From Kribbella flavida DSM 17836 (GTDB taxonomy: Bacteria > Actinomycetota > Actinomycetes > Propionibacteriales > Kribbellaceae), in contig NC_013729.1 of assembly GCF_000024345.1 (NCBI RefSeq), positions 1,116,001 through 1,180,000 on the forward strand: a stretch of DNA of 64,000 bases. The letters run 5' to 3'. The stretch's first letter is position 1; each line of letters starts with the position of its first letter. The translations under genes were made by a program, and so were the position numbers. Of this stretch, positions 51,392 to 59,372 are shown in pieces. Under the pieces are notes generated by a model. That model was not told the origin of the DNA and searched no databases. It saw nothing but the letters and a program-made list of their open reading frames with translations.

Positions 51392-51751
51392 TCAGCCTCC
51401 CAGCCGGTTCAGTTTCCTGGCGACGTTCCTGTTCAGCTGGTCGCGCCACCGGTCGCGATAGCTGGGTGCCCCTTCGCCGCCGGCCAGCGCCGCGCAGAAG
51501 CCCGCGATGTCGTCACCGAGCACTTCCCGGACGCTCTGCCCGTCGGCCGCGGTCTCTTCCAGCAGCCCCAAAGCACCGTCGGCGATCGGTAGCAGGTTTC
51601 GGCCGGTGAAGTCCGAGTGGGACGCGGTCAGGTGGAGCTTGATCTGTTGCCACGCCGCCCGGTGGTCGGCCGGCAGTGCCGCGGCCCGCGCCTCGAACGC
51701 CGTCCACTCACGGGTGAGGTCGCTGCCGGTCATGCGTTGCCACAGGTTCAT
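51392..51751 (-). CDS. DUF1048 family protein
   Basis: A 119-residue paralogue of the next gene with the same pattern (ALPADHRAAWQQIKLHL, GALGLLEETAADGQSVREVLGDDIAGFCAAL in parts). The ATG at 51751 overlaps the stop of the padR gene (ATGA), marking translational coupling. Function unknown. Confidence 0.88.
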   Translation of the reverse strand: MNLWQRMTGSDLTREWTAFEARAAALPADHRAAWQQIKLHLTASHSDFTGRNLLPIADGALGLLEETAADGQSVREVLGDDIAGFCAALAGGEGAPSYRDRWRDQLNRNVARKLNRLGG

Positions 51752-52074
51752 GTCCCGCCCTCTCTGAGCTTGTCGATCCGTGCTGCGACGTAGTCCCATT
51801 TCGCCCAGAACGTCGTGAGCTCGTCGCGGCCGGCGTCGTTGAGCGCATAGAACTTGCGCGGCGGACCCTGCCCCGACGGTCGCTTCGTCACCTCGACGAG
51901 CCCGTTCTTCTCCAGTCGCACCAGGATGGTGTAGACCGTGCCCTCGACGACGTCGGTGAAGCCGAGCTCGTTCAACCGGCGCGTGATGGCGTACCCGTAG
52001 GTCTGTTCGCTGCCGATGATCTGCAGCACGCAGCCCTCGAGCGTGCCCTTCAGCATCTCCGTCAGGCCGTCCAT
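51748..52074 (-). CDS. PadR-family transcriptional regulator
   Basis: A 108-residue PadR protein: winged helix with LKGTLEGCVLQIIGSEQTYGYAI (in parts LEGCVLQIIGSEQTYGYAI) at the N-terminus, VVEGTVYTILVRLEKNGLV at about 48-66 and the wing RKFYALNDAGRDEL. The ATG at 52074 has GGAGG seven bases upstream. It leads a three-gene operon with two DUF1048 genes, and a 21-bp palindrome lies 22 bases before its start, so autorepression is likely. Confidence 0.93.
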   Translation of the reverse strand: MDGLTEMLKGTLEGCVLQIIGSEQTYGYAITRRLNELGFTDVVEGTVYTILVRLEKNGLVEVTKRPSGQGPPRKFYALNDAGRDELTTFWAKWDYVAARIDKLREGGT

Positions 52075-52095
52075 CCGGCGCCTCCTCGAGCCCAA

Positions 52096-52116
52096 GTACT
52101 CAGTACCGCTGAGTAC
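52096..52116. promoter_or_regulatory. Candidate PadR operator
   Basis: A perfect 8-5-8 inverted repeat, GTACTCAG at 52096-52103 and CTGAGTAC at 52109-52116, lies just upstream of padR and downstream of nothing else. It sits where repressor binding would block padR transcription. Confidence 0.65.
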
Positions 52117-52159
52117 CGGTACACAGTATCACGGAGTAGTGGAAGTAGTAGGTCGGAGC

Positions 52160-52190
52160 TTGCCTTCGAGCGCGCTCGAATCTCTACGGT
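52160..52190 (+). promoter_or_regulatory. MerR-type promoter of the SDR-MerR operon
   Basis: TTGCCT (52160-52165) and TACGGT (52185-52190) are separated by 19 bases, the over-long spacer typical of MerR-activated promoters. A perfect 16-bp palindrome, TTCGAGCGCGCTCGAA (52165-52180), fills the spacer. Transcription would begin at about the ATG (52198), giving a leaderless message; no ribosome site is present. Confidence 0.7.
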
Positions 52191-52197
52191 CGAAACC

Positions 52198-53070
52198 ATG
52201 GCGACAAGCAGCGACAGCAAGACATGGATCATCACCGGCGCGAGTTCCGGCCTCGGCCTGGCGCTGGCCGAGGCTGCCCTGCGGGCCGGGGAGCAGGTGC
52301 TCGGGACCGCGCGCCGCGTCGACCGGTTCGATGCGTTCAAGGCCCGCTGTGGGGATCGGTTCGTGGGGGTCGAGCACGATGTGCGGGACACGTCGGGCGC
52401 TGCCGCGGTCGTGCAGCGCGCGCTCGACGTGTTCGGGCGGGTCGACGTCCTCGTCAACAACGCCGGCGCCGGGCAGGTCGGGGCGGCCGAGGAAGTCAGC
52501 GACGGCGAACTGCGCGACATGCTCGAGCAGCACCTGCTCGGCCCGGCCGCCTACGTCCGGGCTGCTCTGCCGCACCTACGGGAGCAGGGCGCGGGCGCGA
52601 TCGTGCAGATGAGCAGTCAGGGCGGACGCATGTCGTTCCCCGCGGTCGGGAGCTACTCGGCCGGCAAGTTCGCGCTGGAAGGCTGGTCCGAGGCGCTGGC
52701 CGGCGAGGTCGCGCCGTTCGGTATCCGCGTGCTGATCGTCGAGCCCAGCCGCTTCCGCACCGAGTTCAACACGGCCGACGTGCTCAAGACCGCCGACCGG
52801 CAAGCTACGTACGACGACGTGATCGGTGCCGTGCGGGCCAACATGGCCGACGCCGACGGCCGTCAGGAAGGTGATCCCGGCCGGGCCGCCGCCATCATCC
52901 GGGACGTGCTCGACGGCGCCGACGCGCCGCTGCGGCTGCCGCTCGGTGCCGAGGCGGTGCGCAACCTCACCCGCGTCTACCAGCGTGCGCTCGACGACGT
53001 CCAGAAGTGGGCTGCCGTGAGCGAGTCAGCGGACTTCCCGGGGATGCCACCCTCGGTCCGGGCGTTCTGA
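52198..53070 (+). CDS. Short-chain dehydrogenase/reductase
   Basis: A 290-residue SDR. It has TGASSGLGLALAEAAL at about 14-29, NNAGAG near 88, the catalytic Ser in VQMSSQGG near 138 and YSAGK near 153-157. The extended C-terminus after TEFNTADV is typical of the oxidoreductase subgroup of about 280-290 residues. It is followed after 17 bases by a merR gene, and the upstream promoter has MerR architecture, so the SDR is probably the target of that regulator. Confidence 0.92.
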   Translation: MATSSDSKTWIITGASSGLGLALAEAALRAGEQVLGTARRVDRFDAFKARCGDRFVGVEHDVRDTSGAAAVVQRALDVFGRVDVLVNNAGAGQVGAAEEVSDGELRDMLEQHLLGPAAYVRAALPHLREQGAGAIVQMSSQGGRMSFPAVGSYSAGKFALEGWSEALAGEVAPFGIRVLIVEPSRFRTEFNTADVLKTADRQATYDDVIGAVRANMADADGRQEGDPGRAAAIIRDVLDGADAPLRLPLGAEAVRNLTRVYQRALDDVQKWAAVSESADFPGMPPSVRAF

Positions 53071-53087
53071 CCCCTAGGGTGGCGTGC

Positions 53088-53561
53088 ATGGCCACCGACG
53101 CGCTGATCGACCGCATTCTCACCGCGTCCGACGAGCAGTCCACGTCGGTCGTGGACGCGCTGCACGACCTGCTGGGCGATGCCACGATCGACGCGTCGGC
53201 GGCGCCGCTGGGAGTCGCCGAGGCCGCCGGTGTCGTCGGACTGTCGACGCACACGCTCCGGTACTACGAGCAGCAGGGCCTCGTGCGGCCCGCCCGCAAC
53301 GCTTCCGGGTACCGCGAGTACTCCGCGCTAGACCTGCGGCGGCTGGTTTTTCTGACCCGGATGCGGGTGGCGGGCATGACGATGCACGACCTCAAGCGGT
53401 ACATCGCGCTCGTCGAGCAAGGCGCGAGCACGATGCCCGACCGCCGGCGCATCATGCTCGACCAGCGCGACCGGATCAAGCAGCAGCTGCGCGAACTCAC
53501 CCTCGCGCTGGAGACCACGGAGTACAAGATCCGCACCTACGACGGTCACCCCGAAGGCTGA
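53088..53561 (+). CDS. MerR-family transcriptional regulator
   Basis: A 157-residue MerR protein. Unusually, the winged helix starts only at about residue 44 (LGVAEAAGVVGLSTHTLRYYEQQGLVRP), after a 43-residue acidic leader. The dimerisation helix is at about 120-150. There are no effector cysteines, so a small-molecule ligand is likely. It is the second gene of the SDR operon and probably activates its promoter at 52160-52190, hence also itself. Confidence 0.9.
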   Translation: MATDALIDRILTASDEQSTSVVDALHDLLGDATIDASAAPLGVAEAAGVVGLSTHTLRYYEQQGLVRPARNASGYREYSALDLRRLVFLTRMRVAGMTMHDLKRYIALVEQGASTMPDRRRIMLDQRDRIKQQLRELTLALETTEYKIRTYDGHPEG

Positions 53562-53567
53562 GAACGC

Positions 53568-54440
53568 TCAGCGAAGGCGGGCGATGCCGCCGAACTCGAT
53601 CCACTCCGAGGTCAGTTGCTGCGGAGCGTCGTTGCCGTCGGGCCGCCACGTGGACACCTCGACGAGTCCGGGCTCGAGGATGTCCATGCCCTCGAACCAC
53701 TCGGCCACGTCCTTCTCCTGCCGAACACGGCCCCAGTGGCCCTGCGTGACCTGGTCCATGAACTTGGTGACGGACTCGCGGATCCGGGGGTCCTCGCTGA
53801 CCAGCTGGCACATCACCAGGTAGCTGCCCGGAACCAGCCGCTCGGTGACCCGGTGAACCACGGCCGACGGGCCGTCGGTCTCGCTGTCCGGGATGCAGTG
53901 GAAGACCGAGTTGAACAGCACGGCGACCGGCTGGGAGAAGTCGATCAACCGCTGGGTGTCGGGGTGGGAAAAGATCGTGTCGGTGTCGCGCAGGTCGGCC
54001 TGGATGACCGTCGTGCGCTCGTCCTCGACCAGCAGCGCCCGGCCGTGCGCCAGCACCACCGGGTCGTTGTCGACGTAGACGACTCGTGCGTCCTCGTGGG
54101 TCCGCTGGGCGACCTGGTGCACGTTGTCCTGCGTGGGCAGGCCGGATCCGTGGTCGAGGAACTGCTTGATCCCGTGCTCCTCGGCGAGAACCCGCACGGC
54201 CCGCTGCAGGAACCGCCGGTTGTTCACGGCCAGGGCGCGGGTGCTCGGGACGACCTGGTCGAGCTCGGCAACGGCTGCTCGGTCCGCTGCGAAATTGTCC
54301 TTGCCGCCGAGGTAGTAGTCGTACATGCGCGCCGCGGTCGGAACGGTCTCGTCGATGGTGATCGAGAGTGGCTGCTTGTCAGGCTGCATGACCTTCCCCA
54401 AGTTGCGAACCGGGCCGACCGGACCGTCGGCGGACGACAC
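53568..54440 (-). CDS. DUF574 SAM-dependent methyltransferase
   Basis: A 290-residue member of the actinobacterial DUF574 methyltransferase family. It has the start PTAARMYDYYLGGKDNF, the SAM-binding FLDHGSGLPTQDNVHQVA near residue 93-110, VVYVDNDPVVLAHGRALL near 122 and PVAVLFNSVFHCIPD near 173. Substrate unknown; the family is expanded in actinomycetes. The GTG at 54440 has AGGAG eight bases upstream; an ATG at 54389 is an alternative. Confidence 0.9.
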   Translation of the reverse strand: MSSADGPVGPVRNLGKVMQPDKQPLSITIDETVPTAARMYDYYLGGKDNFAADRAAVAELDQVVPSTRALAVNNRRFLQRAVRVLAEEHGIKQFLDHGSGLPTQDNVHQVAQRTHEDARVVYVDNDPVVLAHGRALLVEDERTTVIQADLRDTDTIFSHPDTQRLIDFSQPVAVLFNSVFHCIPDSETDGPSAVVHRVTERLVPGSYLVMCQLVSEDPRIRESVTKFMDQVTQGHWGRVRQEKDVAEWFEGMDILEPGLVEVSTWRPDGNDAPQQLTSEWIEFGGIARLR

Positions 54441-54512
54441 CTTACTAGCTCCTGGTTACCTGCGGTATCGGTCAGGAACCCGAAGTGACGATCGCCTGGT
54501 CAGGTGTGAGGT

Positions 54513-55085
54513 TCAGGCGTCCGGCTGCCGGCGGCTGCGGTACGTGAGCAGTCCTTCGATCCCGCGCAGGAACGTCGCGCAGATGGGCTCGGGGTCGGAC
54601 AGGCAGCCGGCGGTCATGGCGCCGTCGCGCAGCATGACGAAGTGCTGGGCGGCAGGCTCCGGGTCCGGCTTTCCGGTGTCGGTGAAGAGCTCGGTGATCG
54701 TGGCCAGAAACCACTGCCGGTGCCGCAGGACCGCCTGGTGCACCGGGTGGGCCGGGTCGGGATACTCGGCGGCGGCGTTGAGGAACGCGCAGCCGCGAAA
54801 GCCGGGGTGCTGGATGTCGTCCGCGATGGACCGACTGACAGTGCGAATGACCTCGTCGGCGGAGGCATCCTCGGATCGCGCGGCGCTCACTCGGGCGCGG
54901 ATCGCCTGGTCGGCCTGCGTCAGGTAGGCGACGAGCAGTTCGTCCTTGCTGGGGAAGTGCCGGTAGAGCGTCGCGCGGGTCACTCCGGCGGTGGCGATGA
55001 TGCGGTCGATGCCGACCGAGTGCAGCCCCTCCGAGTAGAACAGGCCGCTGGCCGTACTGAGCAGTCGTGCCCGGGCTTCCGACAT
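54513..55085 (-). CDS. TetR-family transcriptional regulator
   Basis: A 190-residue TetR repressor. The helix-turn-helix is at about 28-47 (RIIATAGVTRATLYRHFPSK). The ligand domain follows (residues 60-185) and has two cysteines, in GFRGCAFLN and TAGCLSD. It is divergent from a membrane protein, flavoprotein and Ohr-like operon. Two identical operator-like sequences in opposite orientation lie in the 129-base gap. The GTR/Ohr context suggests control by oxidant or organic stress. Confidence 0.92.
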   Translation of the reverse strand: MSEARARLLSTASGLFYSEGLHSVGIDRIIATAGVTRATLYRHFPSKDELLVAYLTQADQAIRARVSAARSEDASADEVIRTVSRSIADDIQHPGFRGCAFLNAAAEYPDPAHPVHQAVLRHRQWFLATITELFTDTGKPDPEPAAQHFVMLRDGAMTAGCLSDPEPICATFLRGIEGLLTYRSRRQPDA

Positions 55086-55127
55086 CCGCCTCTCCTTCCT
55101 CGGATCCGTGCCGCCAGGCTAGCAGAC

Positions 55128-55188
55128 AGAACGATCGGTCTTGACAGTGCGGCACCGATGCGTGAAGCTCAGCAAGACCGATCGTTCT
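55128..55188. promoter_or_regulatory. Duplicated TetR operator
   Basis: AGAACGATCGGTCTT (55128-55142) and its exact reverse complement AAGACCGATCGTTCT (55174-55188) lie 31 bases apart, each with a near-palindromic ACCGATCGT core. One copy is near each divergent start, so one repressor can control both promoters. TTGACA at 55141-55146 overlaps the first copy. Confidence 0.75.
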
Positions 55189-55214
55189 ATCTACCACAGT
55201 GAAAGAAGACTCTG

Positions 55215-55790
55215 ATGTCCAGTTCCACTGCGGCGGGCGTCCAGCGCGCGGGTGCGGCGACCGCCGGCACCAACCTGCGAAACCTGTACTACGCCCGCTC
55301 CGGATTCGCCGTCCTCTGGGCCGTTTTGCTCATCCTCAGCGCGTCGACGCTCAATCCGGTGAGCATCGCCCTCCTGGTGCTCTACCCGCTGGTCGACCTG
55401 GCCGCGGCCGTCGTCGACCTCCGTTCCTCGGGTGCCACCCGAGCGCGAACACCGCTGTACGCGAACCTAGCCCTCAGCCTGCTCGCGGCGATCGCACTGG
55501 CCGTCGCGGTCACCTCCGGCATCCCGAGCGTGCTGCGGGTGTGGGGAGCCTGGGCGATCACCGCGGGCGTCGTGCAGTTGATCGTCGCGATCCTGCGTTA
55601 CCGCCTCGGTGGCCAGTGGCCGATGATCCTGAGCGGTGGACTCTCCACGCTCGCCGGGACCGGCTTCGTCCTGATGGCCGCCGGCGCGAACGCTTCGATC
55701 AGCGGCATCGCCGGGTACGCCACGGTCGGCGGCGTCTTCTTCCTGAGCTCGGCGATCCGTCTGCACCGCCTCGCAGCGGCGGCGAAGTGA
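55215..55790 (+). CDS. DUF308/HdeD-like membrane protein
   Basis: A 191-residue membrane protein with six predicted membrane segments in three hairpins: SGFAVLWAVLLILSAS, VSIALLVLYPLVDLAAAVV, NLALSLLAAIALAVAV, WGAWAITAGVVQLIVAIL, ILSGGLSTLAGTGFVLMA and ISGIAGYATVGGVFFLSSAI. This matches the DUF308 (HdeD) family, linked to acid or general stress in Escherichia coli but otherwise uncharacterised. First gene of the TetR-controlled operon; its stop shares one base with the next ATG. Confidence 0.8.
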   Translation: MSSSTAAGVQRAGAATAGTNLRNLYYARSGFAVLWAVLLILSASTLNPVSIALLVLYPLVDLAAAVVDLRSSGATRARTPLYANLALSLLAAIALAVAVTSGIPSVLRVWGAWAITAGVVQLIVAILRYRLGGQWPMILSGGLSTLAGTGFVLMAAGANASISGIAGYATVGGVFFLSSAIRLHRLAAAAK

Positions 55791-57256
55791 TGGCGAACCC
55801 GAGCGAAAGCACCACCTTCGACGTGGTGATCATCGGCGCCGGCCCGGTCGGCGAGAACGTTGCCGACCGGGTGGTGCAAGGCGGCCTCAGCGCGGCGATC
55901 GTCGAACGCGAACTCGTCGGCGGCGAGTGCTCGTACTGGGCGTGCATGCCGACCAAGGCCCTGCTCCGCGACGCGGCCGCGGTGCGCGCCGCTCGCGCAC
56001 TGCCGGCTGCCGGTCAGGCAGTCACCGGGGGCCTGGAGGTCGCCGCGGTACTGGCCCGGCGGGACCGTTTCGCCTCCAACTGGAGCGACACGGGGCAAGC
56101 CGAATGGCTCGACCAGGCAGGGATCGCGCTGGTCCGCGGCCACGGACGCATCACCGGCACCCGGGTCGTCACGGTCACCGGCACCGATGGCACGAGCAGG
56201 GTGCTGCAGGCACGCCACGCAGTCGTCATCGCCACCGGAAGCAGCGCCCAGCTACCGCCCGTCCTCTGCCTGGCGGACGTGGCTCCATGGGCGAGCAGGG
56301 AAGCTGCGGCCGCGCGAACCGTTCCCGATCGGCTCGCGATCATCGGCGGGGGAGTGGTCGGATCAGAGATGGCGACTGCGTTCAGCGCCCTCGGCTCACA
56401 CGTGACACTCATTTCCCAGACCCGGCTGCTCCCCGGTGTTGAGCCGTTCGCCAGTGACCAGGTGACCGCTGCGCTCCGTGCGGCCGGTGTCTCGCTGCAC
56501 CTGAAGCTCGACGCGACCGAGGCCCGGCGGGACACGTCCGGCACCGTGCACCTCACCCTCTCCGACGGTCGGCTCGTCGCCGCCGACGAAGTCCTGGTCG
56601 CCACCGGACGGACCCCGAACACCAAGGACCTCGGCCTGGACCACCTCGGTCTCACCCCCGGAGCCTGGCTTCCCGTCGACGACGCTCTCGCTGTGGTCGG
56701 CGACGACGGCAAGCCGGTCGGCGATGGCTGGCTGTACGCCGCGGGCGACGTGAACAAGCGGGCACTGTTGACGCATCACGGCAAGTACCAAGCTCGCGCG
56801 CTGGGCGATGCGATCGCCGCGCGAGCTCACGGCCAGGAGCTCGATCTCGCTGCCTGGGGGCGCCACGCTGTCACCGCCGACGAACGGGCCACCACGCAGG
56901 TGATCTTCACCGATCCCGAGGTCGCCGCCGTCGGCCTGTCCGCCGAGGCCGCCTCGGCCGCCGGCTTCCGGATCAGGGTCGTCGACCACGATCTTGGCGC
57001 GGTCGCCGGCGCGGCGCTGCACGCGGACGGCTACCGCGGCCAGGCCCGGATGATCGTCGACGCGGACCGCAACGTCCTGATCGGCTTCACCGCGGTCGGG
57101 CCCGACGTGGCCGAACTGTTGCATGCGGCCACTATCGCCGTCACCGCGGAGGTCTCGCTCGACCGTCTCTGGCACGCGGTCCCCGCCTATCCGACCATCA
57201 GCGAGATCTGGCTCCGCCTGCTCGAAGCCGACGGCCGCCGTACTCGGCTCACCTGA
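55790..57256 (+). CDS. Pyridine nucleotide-disulfide oxidoreductase (mercuric-reductase/LPD-like)
   Basis: A 488-residue class I flavoprotein disulfide reductase. The FAD motif VVIIGAGPVGENVADRV is near residue 12-28, the redox-active pair Cys47-x4-Cys52 sits in GGECSYWACMPTK, and the NAD motif LAIIGGGVVGSEMATAF is near 182. The dimerisation domain ends with HAVPAYPTISEIW, containing the catalytic-base His region. The absence of extra N- or C-terminal cysteines argues against a mercury reductase. It is in the TetR operon with DUF308 and the Ohr-like gene; substrate unknown, likely a low-molecular disulfide or quinone. Confidence 0.9.
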   Translation: MANPSESTTFDVVIIGAGPVGENVADRVVQGGLSAAIVERELVGGECSYWACMPTKALLRDAAAVRAARALPAAGQAVTGGLEVAAVLARRDRFASNWSDTGQAEWLDQAGIALVRGHGRITGTRVVTVTGTDGTSRVLQARHAVVIATGSSAQLPPVLCLADVAPWASREAAAARTVPDRLAIIGGGVVGSEMATAFSALGSHVTLISQTRLLPGVEPFASDQVTAALRAAGVSLHLKLDATEARRDTSGTVHLTLSDGRLVAADEVLVATGRTPNTKDLGLDHLGLTPGAWLPVDDALAVVGDDGKPVGDGWLYAAGDVNKRALLTHHGKYQARALGDAIAARAHGQELDLAAWGRHAVTADERATTQVIFTDPEVAAVGLSAEAASAAGFRIRVVDHDLGAVAGAALHADGYRGQARMIVDADRNVLIGFTAVGPDVAELLHAATIAVTAEVSLDRLWHAVPAYPTISEIWLRLLEADGRRTRLT

Positions 57257-57280
57257 TCCCAAGCACAGAAGGAGAACGGC

Positions 57281-57586
57281 ATGTCCCAACCTCTGTACAC
57301 CGCCATGGCCACCTCGACCGGAGACGGTCGGGCCGGCGGGCGCGCAGCCAGCAACGACGGCCTGCTCGACGTCACCCTCGCCGTCCCGCACGAGATGGGC
57401 GGACCGGGTGGCGCCACGAACCCCGAGCAGGGCGGTTTCAGTCTCTCCGCCGCACTGCACGCGGAGTTCGGCGGCATCGACGAGGCCACCGCCGACGCGC
57501 TCGTCGCCGCCGCCCACACGATCTGCCCGTACTCCAACGCCACCCGCGGCAACATCCCCGGCACCGTGGACGCCACCGTGGCCTGA
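57281..57586 (+). CDS. Internally deleted Ohr-like protein (lacks peroxidatic cysteine)
   Basis: A 101-residue open frame clearly derived from an Ohr/OsmC organic hydroperoxide resistance protein (usually about 140 residues). The N-terminus (LYTAMATSTGDGRAGG, LLDVTLAVPHEMGG, TNPEQ to residue 50) and the C-terminus (DEATADALVAAAHTICPYSNATRGNI) are well conserved. The block between NPEQ and GGFSLSAAL is missing. In normal Ohr it contains LFAAGYAACF with the peroxidatic Cys. Only the resolving Cys82 remains. The deletion is in frame and the gene keeps an AAGGAG ribosome site, so it may still be made but should lack peroxidase activity. Confidence 0.8.
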   Translation: MSQPLYTAMATSTGDGRAGGRAASNDGLLDVTLAVPHEMGGPGGATNPEQGGFSLSAALHAEFGGIDEATADALVAAAHTICPYSNATRGNIPGTVDATVA

Positions 57587-57684
57587 ACGATCCGCGGTGC
57601 GCTGGACTGCCGGCGACGCATCCGTCCTGAACTGTCGGTGCCGGCGGTTAGCTTGACCGACGACGCCGACAGTGAGGAGTAGCG

Positions 57685-59364
57685 ATGAGCGCGGGCGTGA
57701 AGAGTTCTGCAGACTGGTGGCGCGATGCCGTCGTCTACCAGGTCTACATCGCCAGCTTCGCCGACGGCGACGGGGACGGCCTCGGCGACATCGCCGGACT
57801 CCGCGCCCGGCTGGATCACGTCGTCGCGCTCGGTGCCGACGCGATCTGGGTCAATCCCTGGTACCCGTCGCCGATGGCGGATGCGGGCTACGACATCAGC
57901 AACCATCGCGCGATCGATCCCAGGTTCGGCACGCTCGACGACGCGCGCGAACTGATCGCCGTAGCTCAGGAGAAGGGGCTTCGGGTGCTGCTGGACCTGG
58001 TGCCCAATCACTGCTCGGACCAGCACCCGTGGTTCCGGCAGGCGCTCGCCGCGGGACCTGGCGCGGCGGCACGGGACCGGTTCCTCTTCCGCGACGGCCG
58101 GGGCGTCGACGGCGAACTGCCGCCGAACGACTGGACCAGCGTCTTCAACGGCCCGGCCTGGACGCGCGTGACGGAACCGGACGGCTCACCAGGGCAGTGG
58201 TACCTCCATCTGTTCGCGGCCGAGCAGCCCGACCTGAACTGGAACCACCCGGATGTCCGGGCGGACTTCGAGCAGACGCTGCGGTTCTGGTTCGACCTGG
58301 GCGCCGACGGATTCCGCATCGACGTGGCCAACGCGTTGTTCAAGGAGGCCGGACTGCCCGATCTGGACGGCCGTCGGTACCCGCCGCCGCGGGTGGAGGT
58401 CGACGGTGAACTGGTCCGGCCGCCCTGGGCGGCTCACCCGCACTGGGACCGGGACGAGGTGCACGACGTCTACCGGACCTGGCGTGCCATCGCCGACAGC
58501 TACGACCCGCCGAAGGTCTTCGTCGCCGAGGCCTGGATCGATGAACCGAGCCGGCTGTCGCGGTACCTGCGCCCGGACGAACTGCACACCGCGTTCAATC
58601 CCGGGTACCTGATCACGCCCTGGGACGGCGGCCAGTTGCGGCGGACCTTGGTGGAGACTCTGGCCGAGCACAGTGCCACCAGTACGCCGCCGACCTGGGT
58701 GCTGTCCAACCACGACGTCGTGCGGCACACTTCCCGATTCGCTCGCCTGACCCAGGAGCCCGGCTTCTGGCTCAAAGACCTGCGCGGACGGCCGGCGGAT
58801 CCCCAGCTCGGTCAGTTGCGCGCCCGGGCCTCGGTCCTGCTCACCCTGGCCCTGCCGGGCAGCGTCTATCTCTACCAGGGTGAAGAACTCGGCCTGCCCG
58901 AGGTCGAGGAACTGCCGCCTGCTGCTCGGCGAGATCCCACGTGGTACCGATCCGGAGGTACTGATCCCGGACGCGACGGCAGCCGGGTTCCCTTGCCCTG
59001 GGAGGGGAGCGTGCCGCCCTACGGCTTCTCTACCACGCCGAACACCTGGCTGCCGCAGCCTCCGGACTGGAAGGCCCTGACGGTCGAAGCCCAAACCGGT
59101 GATCCGTCGTCGATGCTCGAGTTCTACCGCACGGCTCTTCGACTGCGCCGCGCCCTGCCGGCCTTGGGCGACGGCGAGGTCACCTGGCTGCCGGGCAGCA
59201 GCGAATCCTTGATCCTCTTCGACCGCGCTCCGGGCTTCCGCTGTGTCGTCAACATCGGCTCGGAGCCCGTACCAATGCCGTCAGGGCGACCACTACTAGC
59301 CAGCCGTGCACTTCCCGGCGATCACACCCTGCCAGGAAACGCCGCCGTCTGGCTGGCAACCTGA
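57685..59364 (+). CDS. GH13 alpha-glucosidase-like hydrolase
   Basis: A 559-residue cytoplasmic GH13 enzyme and a paralogue of the one at 7863. The motifs are DLVPNH near residue 109, GFRID with nucleophile Asp213, VAEAW with acid/base Glu282, and SNHD with Asp344. It carries a longer loop around 225-255 (GLPDLDGRRYPPPRVEVDGE). A GAGGAG site precedes the ATG. It is a single gene without a transporter next to it, so it may use sugars brought in elsewhere. Linkage specificity not readable. Confidence 0.92.
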   Translation: MSAGVKSSADWWRDAVVYQVYIASFADGDGDGLGDIAGLRARLDHVVALGADAIWVNPWYPSPMADAGYDISNHRAIDPRFGTLDDARELIAVAQEKGLRVLLDLVPNHCSDQHPWFRQALAAGPGAAARDRFLFRDGRGVDGELPPNDWTSVFNGPAWTRVTEPDGSPGQWYLHLFAAEQPDLNWNHPDVRADFEQTLRFWFDLGADGFRIDVANALFKEAGLPDLDGRRYPPPRVEVDGELVRPPWAAHPHWDRDEVHDVYRTWRAIADSYDPPKVFVAEAWIDEPSRLSRYLRPDELHTAFNPGYLITPWDGGQLRRTLVETLAEHSATSTPPTWVLSNHDVVRHTSRFARLTQEPGFWLKDLRGRPADPQLGQLRARASVLLTLALPGSVYLYQGEELGLPEVEELPPAARRDPTWYRSGGTDPGRDGSRVPLPWEGSVPPYGFSTTPNTWLPQPPDWKALTVEAQTGDPSSMLEFYRTALRLRRALPALGDGEVTWLPGSSESLILFDRAPGFRCVVNIGSEPVPMPSGRPLLASRALPGDHTLPGNAAVWLAT

Positions 59365-59372
59365 GAGGTGGC

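Noticed and set aside
55790..57256. Mercuric reductase with mer operon
   Set aside because: No N-terminal HMA domain, no C-terminal vicinal cysteines and no mer genes; the TetR context points elsewhere.
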